This document shows positions 14,729-17,111 of a DNA stretch of 17,111 nt, piece after piece (the first letter of the stretch is position 1; every line of letters begins with the position of its first letter). The position numbers were made by a program, and so were the translations under genes. This DNA is from SIG578 sp045655125 (GTDB lineage: Bacteria; Bacillota; Clostridia; Oscillospirales; Ruminococcaceae): positions 1 to 17,111 of the forward strand of contig JAZOOR010000060.1 of assembly GCA_045655125.1 (NCBI GenBank), written 5' to 3'. Under the pieces are notes generated by a model. That model had not been told where the DNA came from. It saw only the letters and a program-made list of their open reading frames with translations, and did no database searches.

Positions 14729-16056
14729 AATCTGCGTTTTTTAATAATACTGCGGTATCTCTGCGCATTTATCTCCTGCCTTATTACTAAAAGAACGTAT
14801 ATAAGCGCAAACAGAATAAGCAGTACAACTGCGAGCTTTATCCATATAGATGTAAAAATGGTTGTAACAAGGTGTCCGATATAGAGGAATTCGTTTCTCG
14901 CGATATCCTCACCTGATACAAGGTCGGCTATTCCAACCACCTCGTCGGCAAGCTTTACCTCAACATATCCCACAACATCGCCCTTCTTAATGGGCGCCTG
15001 AGCGTACGTGTTGGTGTGCGGTATAACCTGAACACTTGACGGGTCAATTTCATCGGGGATTAGCGCCACAATCTTTTTGTCGGGGTATAGGAGCAGAGAA
15101 TCGCGCTCTGAGGAAAGGCGCAACGGTATCTGAGCGCAGCTCTGGTCCGAGGGGAGCAGAGTTTTAAGAGAAAACTTTTCAAAAGCCCAGTCAAGAAGCT
15201 TTGCGGTTTCTGAAAATGAATAGTTTTCAGAAAGTATCTGCCCGTTTTCGTCCTTATAAGCGGCACCGAGCATAACCGAGAGATAATGATAGCCGTTTCT
15301 CTCTGCGTAGGCTGCAAAGCACTTGCCCGCAGGGGTTGTTGTACCTGTTTTAAGTCCCTTGATATATGAACGGTAGTATTGAGAGCCTTTCTGCATCATT
15401 TTATTGGTGCTGACAAGCCACTCGGGCTCTCTCTTGTTGGTTTTTCTGAGCTGATAGCTGTAGGTTGAGGCGATTTCGATTATCTCATCGTGCTTTAAGG
15501 CCTCTTTTGCGATAAGGTAAAGGTCGTAAGCGGTGGTGTAGTGATTTTCGTCGTGCAGACCGTGAGGGTTTACAAAATTTGTGTTAACGGCGCCGAGCTG
15601 ACGTGCCCGCTCATTCATCATATCAATGAAATTATTGATACTCTGGTCACCTAAGTAGTCTGCAACTATGGCAGCTGCCTCGTTTCCTGATTGAAGCAGC
15701 ATACAGTAAAGCAGCTCTCGGGCGGTAAGTTCTTCTCCTGCAAGTATACCTGCAAGCGAAACGTTCATAGTAGAGAATGAGCCGAGAATGGCTGCCTTTG
15801 CGGTGATAACGGTGTTATCAAGGTCGGGCACCATTTCAACAAGCAGGAGCGAGGTCATAATTTTTGTAAGTGAAGCGGGATAGAGACGCTCGTCCTTGTT
15901 TTTTTCGTATATAACAGTGTCGGTATCAAGGTTTACAAGATACACTCCCTTTGCGGTAAGCTCAAAGCCGGGTGAGTATGCTGCCGAAGAGGGAACAGAG
16001 AATATAGATATCGATAAAAATACAACTAAAATAAGGCTTGATATGATTTTTTTCAT
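14725..16056 (-). CDS. D-alanyl-D-alanine carboxypeptidase (DacF-like, low-molecular-weight PBP)
   Basis: A serine peptidase that trims the terminal D-Ala from peptidoglycan pentapeptides outside the membrane. The 443 residues start with a signal peptide (1-26, SSLILVVFLSISIFS...SSAA). The three penicillin-binding motifs are all present: SLTK (62-65, catalytic serine S62), SGN (123-125) and KTG (236-238). A C-terminal beta-rich domain (about 300-385) is followed by a membrane anchor (about 402-425) and a short basic tail (RYRSIIKKRRF). A full transmembrane helix instead of the usual amphipathic one is somewhat unusual. The ATG at 16056 follows AAGGGAGGG; the frame stays open to 16248, but that would place 64 basic residues before the signal peptide. 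It converges on the M14 peptidase gene, overlapping it by 4 bp. Confidence 0.95.
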   Translation of the reverse strand: MKKIISSLILVVFLSISIFSVPSSAAYSPGFELTAKGVYLVNLDTDTVIYEKNKDERLYPASLTKIMTSLLLVEMVPDLDNTVITAKAAILGSFSTMNVSLAGILAGEELTARELLYCMLLQSGNEAAAIVADYLGDQSINNFIDMMNERARQLGAVNTNFVNPHGLHDENHYTTAYDLYLIAKEALKHDEIIEIASTYSYQLRKTNKREPEWLVSTNKMMQKGSQYYRSYIKGLKTGTTTPAGKCFAAYAERNGYHYLSVMLGAAYKDENGQILSENYSFSETAKLLDWAFEKFSLKTLLPSDQSCAQIPLRLSSERDSLLLYPDKKIVALIPDEIDPSSVQVIPHTNTYAQAPIKKGDVVGYVEVKLADEVVGIADLVSGEDIARNEFLYIGHLVTTIFTSIWIKLAVVLLILFALIYVLLVIRQEINAQRYRSIIKKRRF

Positions 16057-16100
16057 AGACAAATCCCTCCCTTGCGTGTATAATAAATATGTATAAAAAC

Positions 16101-16109
16101 ATTGTATCA
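16101..16109 (-). promoter_or_regulatory. Extended -10 promoter of the carboxypeptidase gene
   Basis: On the minus strand, TGATACAAT (16109-16101) has the TGn extension plus a five-of-six -10 box. The -35 region 17 bp upstream is poor. It lies about 45 bp before the start codon. No better promoter was seen in this divergent gap. Confidence 0.45.
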
Positions 16110-16175
16110 CAGTTTGTTTGCAAAATAAAGAGAAAAGTGTAAATACTGGGAATTTTTTTGAAAGGGTTTGATTTT

Positions 16176-16889
16176 GTGATTTTTGTGACCGGCGATATGC
16201 ACGGTGATATAGAGCGTTTTTCCGAACGCGCGCTAAAAAAACTCTCATCCGAGGACACCCTTATTATCTTAGGTGACTTTGGTTTTGTATGGCAGGGCGG
16301 AGAGGAGCAGGAGAAAAACCTCGAGTTTATAAGAAGCCGCAAATACAGCGTACTGTTTATTGACGGAACTCATGAAAATCAGGACGAGCTTTCAAAATAC
16401 CCCGAAATAGACTTTTGCGGCGGTCGAGTGCGTGACCTCGGAGGCAACCTAAGGCAGCTTATGCGCGGCGAAATTTATGAAATTGAGGGAAAAAGCATTT
16501 TTGCACTGGGCGGCGGTCAGAGTGATGATATTGAGTTTCGCAGCGAGGGAGTGAGCTGGTGGCCGAGCGAGCTTCCGTCAAGCGAGGAGTTAGAGGTGGC
16601 TAGAGAGAAGATAATGGCGAGAAAACAGGTGGATTTTATTGTCACTCACGATGCTCCGCATAAGATAAGAACCTCTATCACGGGAGAGAAAAAGGAAGCT
16701 AACAGATTAGGAAAGCTTCTTGATGAAATTATGCTGACGGTGAAATATCAGAATTGGTATTTTGGTTGCCACCACATTGACAGAAAGCTCACCCGTACTC
16801 ATTATGCCGTTTACAGAAATATTATCGAAATCACAAACCCCGAAAAGAAAAGCTTCTTTAAGCGCCTTTTTGAGAAGAAAAAGAGATAA
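16176..16889 (+). CDS. Calcineurin-like metallophosphoesterase
   Basis: A cytoplasmic two-metal phosphoesterase of 237 residues; the substrate is unknown. Metal-binding motifs are in the normal order: GDMHGD (6-11), GDFG (33-36), GTHEN (64-68), THDAPH (157-162) and CHHID (198-202). The third motif normally reads GNHE; here a threonine takes the place of the metal-bridging asparagine, a variant I recall in relatives of this type. The tail is strongly basic (FFKRLFEKKKR). The GTG at 16176 was chosen because the protein then begins MIFVTGDMHG, as relatives do, and AAAGGG sits just before it; an in-frame TTG at 16158 lacks a site. The gene is divergent from the carboxypeptidase gene and ends at a terminator shared with secA. 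Confidence 0.9.
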   Translation: MIFVTGDMHGDIERFSERALKKLSSEDTLIILGDFGFVWQGGEEQEKNLEFIRSRKYSVLFIDGTHENQDELSKYPEIDFCGGRVRDLGGNLRQLMRGEIYEIEGKSIFALGGGQSDDIEFRSEGVSWWPSELPSSEELEVAREKIMARKQVDFIVTHDAPHKIRTSITGEKKEANRLGKLLDEIMLTVKYQNWYFGCHHIDRKLTRTHYAVYRNIIEITNPEKKSFFKRLFEKKKR

Positions 16890-16892
16890 AAC

Positions 16893-16926
16893 AAAACCCA
16901 CCGATAGCGGTGGGTTTTAGTTTTTT
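16893..16926. terminator. Two-way intrinsic terminator
   Basis: AAAACCCACCG (16893-16903), loop ATAG -> AT A/G turn, then CGGTGGGTTTT (to 16917), followed by AGTTTTTT on the plus strand and GTTTTATC on the minus strand. It serves both the metallophosphoesterase gene and the convergent secA gene. Confidence 0.93.
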
Positions 16927-17111
16927 ATTTCTGTTCGTCCTTTAAAAGACAGCAGTTTTTGTATTTTTTACCGCTTCCGCAGGGGCAGGGGTCGTTTCTG
17001 CCGATTTTCTGCACCTTGCGTACAGGGCGCTTTTTAACTGTACCATCGGTGCCGCCGTGTGATGCGGTAGTAGGTGTTGCAACCTGCTTGCGCTCGAGAG
17101 TTTCGTTGGAT
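16925..17111 (-). CDS. secA: Preprotein translocase ATPase SecA, C-terminal end (partial)
   Basis: Only the last 61 residues are inside the window; the rest lies beyond position 17111. SecA is the ATPase that drives secretory proteins through the SecYEG channel. The visible end has the basic linker DGTVKKRPVRKVQKIG followed by the zinc-binding SEC-C motif, RNDPCPCGSGKKYKNCC (C-P-C...CC ligands), and ends in LLKDEQK. This motif binds zinc and SecB or ribosomes in known SecA proteins. Other proteins also carry SEC-C motifs, but the VKKxPVRKxxKIGRNDPCPCGSGKKYKNCC context is typical of SecA in Clostridia. A terminator follows directly. Confidence 0.88.
   Translation of the reverse strand, partial: SNETLERKQVATPTTASHGGTDGTVKKRPVRKVQKIGRNDPCPCGSGKKYKNCCLLKDEQK

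Noticed and set aside
16057..16248. Upstream extension of the D-Ala-D-Ala carboxypeptidase
   Set aside because: The frame stays open, but using it would put 64 basic residues in front of a clear signal peptide. The ATG at 16056 has a strong ribosome binding site.
1..17111. CRISPR array, tRNA, rRNA or known metabolite riboswitch
   Set aside because: No regularly spaced direct repeats, no cloverleaf with a CCA-proximal T-arm, no rRNA sequence and no recognisable riboswitch core were found on either strand.

Overview
The window looks like a piece of chromosome from an anaerobic Gram-positive bacterium of the class Clostridia, probably an uncultured gut member of the Oscillospirales/Ruminococcaceae kind. 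The grounds are strong AGGAGG-type ribosome binding sites, sigma-A promoters with 17-bp spacers, a Clostridia-like SecA C-terminus, a YerB-type (DUF3048) lipoprotein, a DacF-like D-Ala-D-Ala carboxypeptidase, and a CTCCCTC/GAGGGAG repeat of a type I recall from gut Firmicutes. The genus is inference.

Layout. (1) 34-2822, minus strand: rpsO (ribosomal protein S15) then pnp (PNPase). rpsO has a clear promoter and a structured leader. A terminator-like hairpin lies between the genes, and a large three-way-junction RNA sits in front of pnp. This is the autoregulated rpsO-pnp layout known from other bacteria. (2) 2856-10246, plus strand: a five-gene operon with one strong promoter and one strong terminator. 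It encodes a DeoR-family regulator, a phosphofructokinase with PPi-type active-site residues, and a complete 2-oxoacid/acetoin dehydrogenase-type complex in the order E2 (lipoyl acyltransferase), E3 (dihydrolipoamide dehydrogenase), E1 (one 821-residue alpha+beta fusion). Repeated TGTTA half-sites, including a perfect inverted repeat, cover the promoter, as expected for an operator of the DeoR protein. The operon ties a glycolytic step to a lipoate-dependent oxidative complex under one sugar-phosphate-type regulator, and is the most interesting part of the window. (3) 10257-11385: a small, visibly AT-richer islet with a hairpin, a MITE-like inverted-repeat element, a divergent pair (single-pass membrane protein and XRE-type regulator) around a GTGCA operator, and a 38-nt perfect palindrome acting as a two-way terminator.

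(4) 11434-13293, minus strand: a DUF3048 lipoprotein gene followed by a fructose-6-phosphate aldolase/transaldolase-like gene. (5) 13414-16109: on the plus strand, an unrecognised 137-residue protein and an M14 zinc peptidase of the gamma-D-glutamyl-diaminopimelate type. Converging on them is a membrane-anchored D-Ala-D-Ala carboxypeptidase on the minus strand. The last two genes overlap at their stop codons and both point to peptidoglycan turnover. (6) 16176-17111: a calcineurin-like metallophosphoesterase on the plus strand, a shared two-way terminator, and the 3' end of secA on the minus strand, cut by the window edge.

Most of the window is ordinary core chromosome. The operon in (2) and the islet in (3) are the unusual parts. 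No tRNA, rRNA, CRISPR array, transposase or prophage gene was seen.
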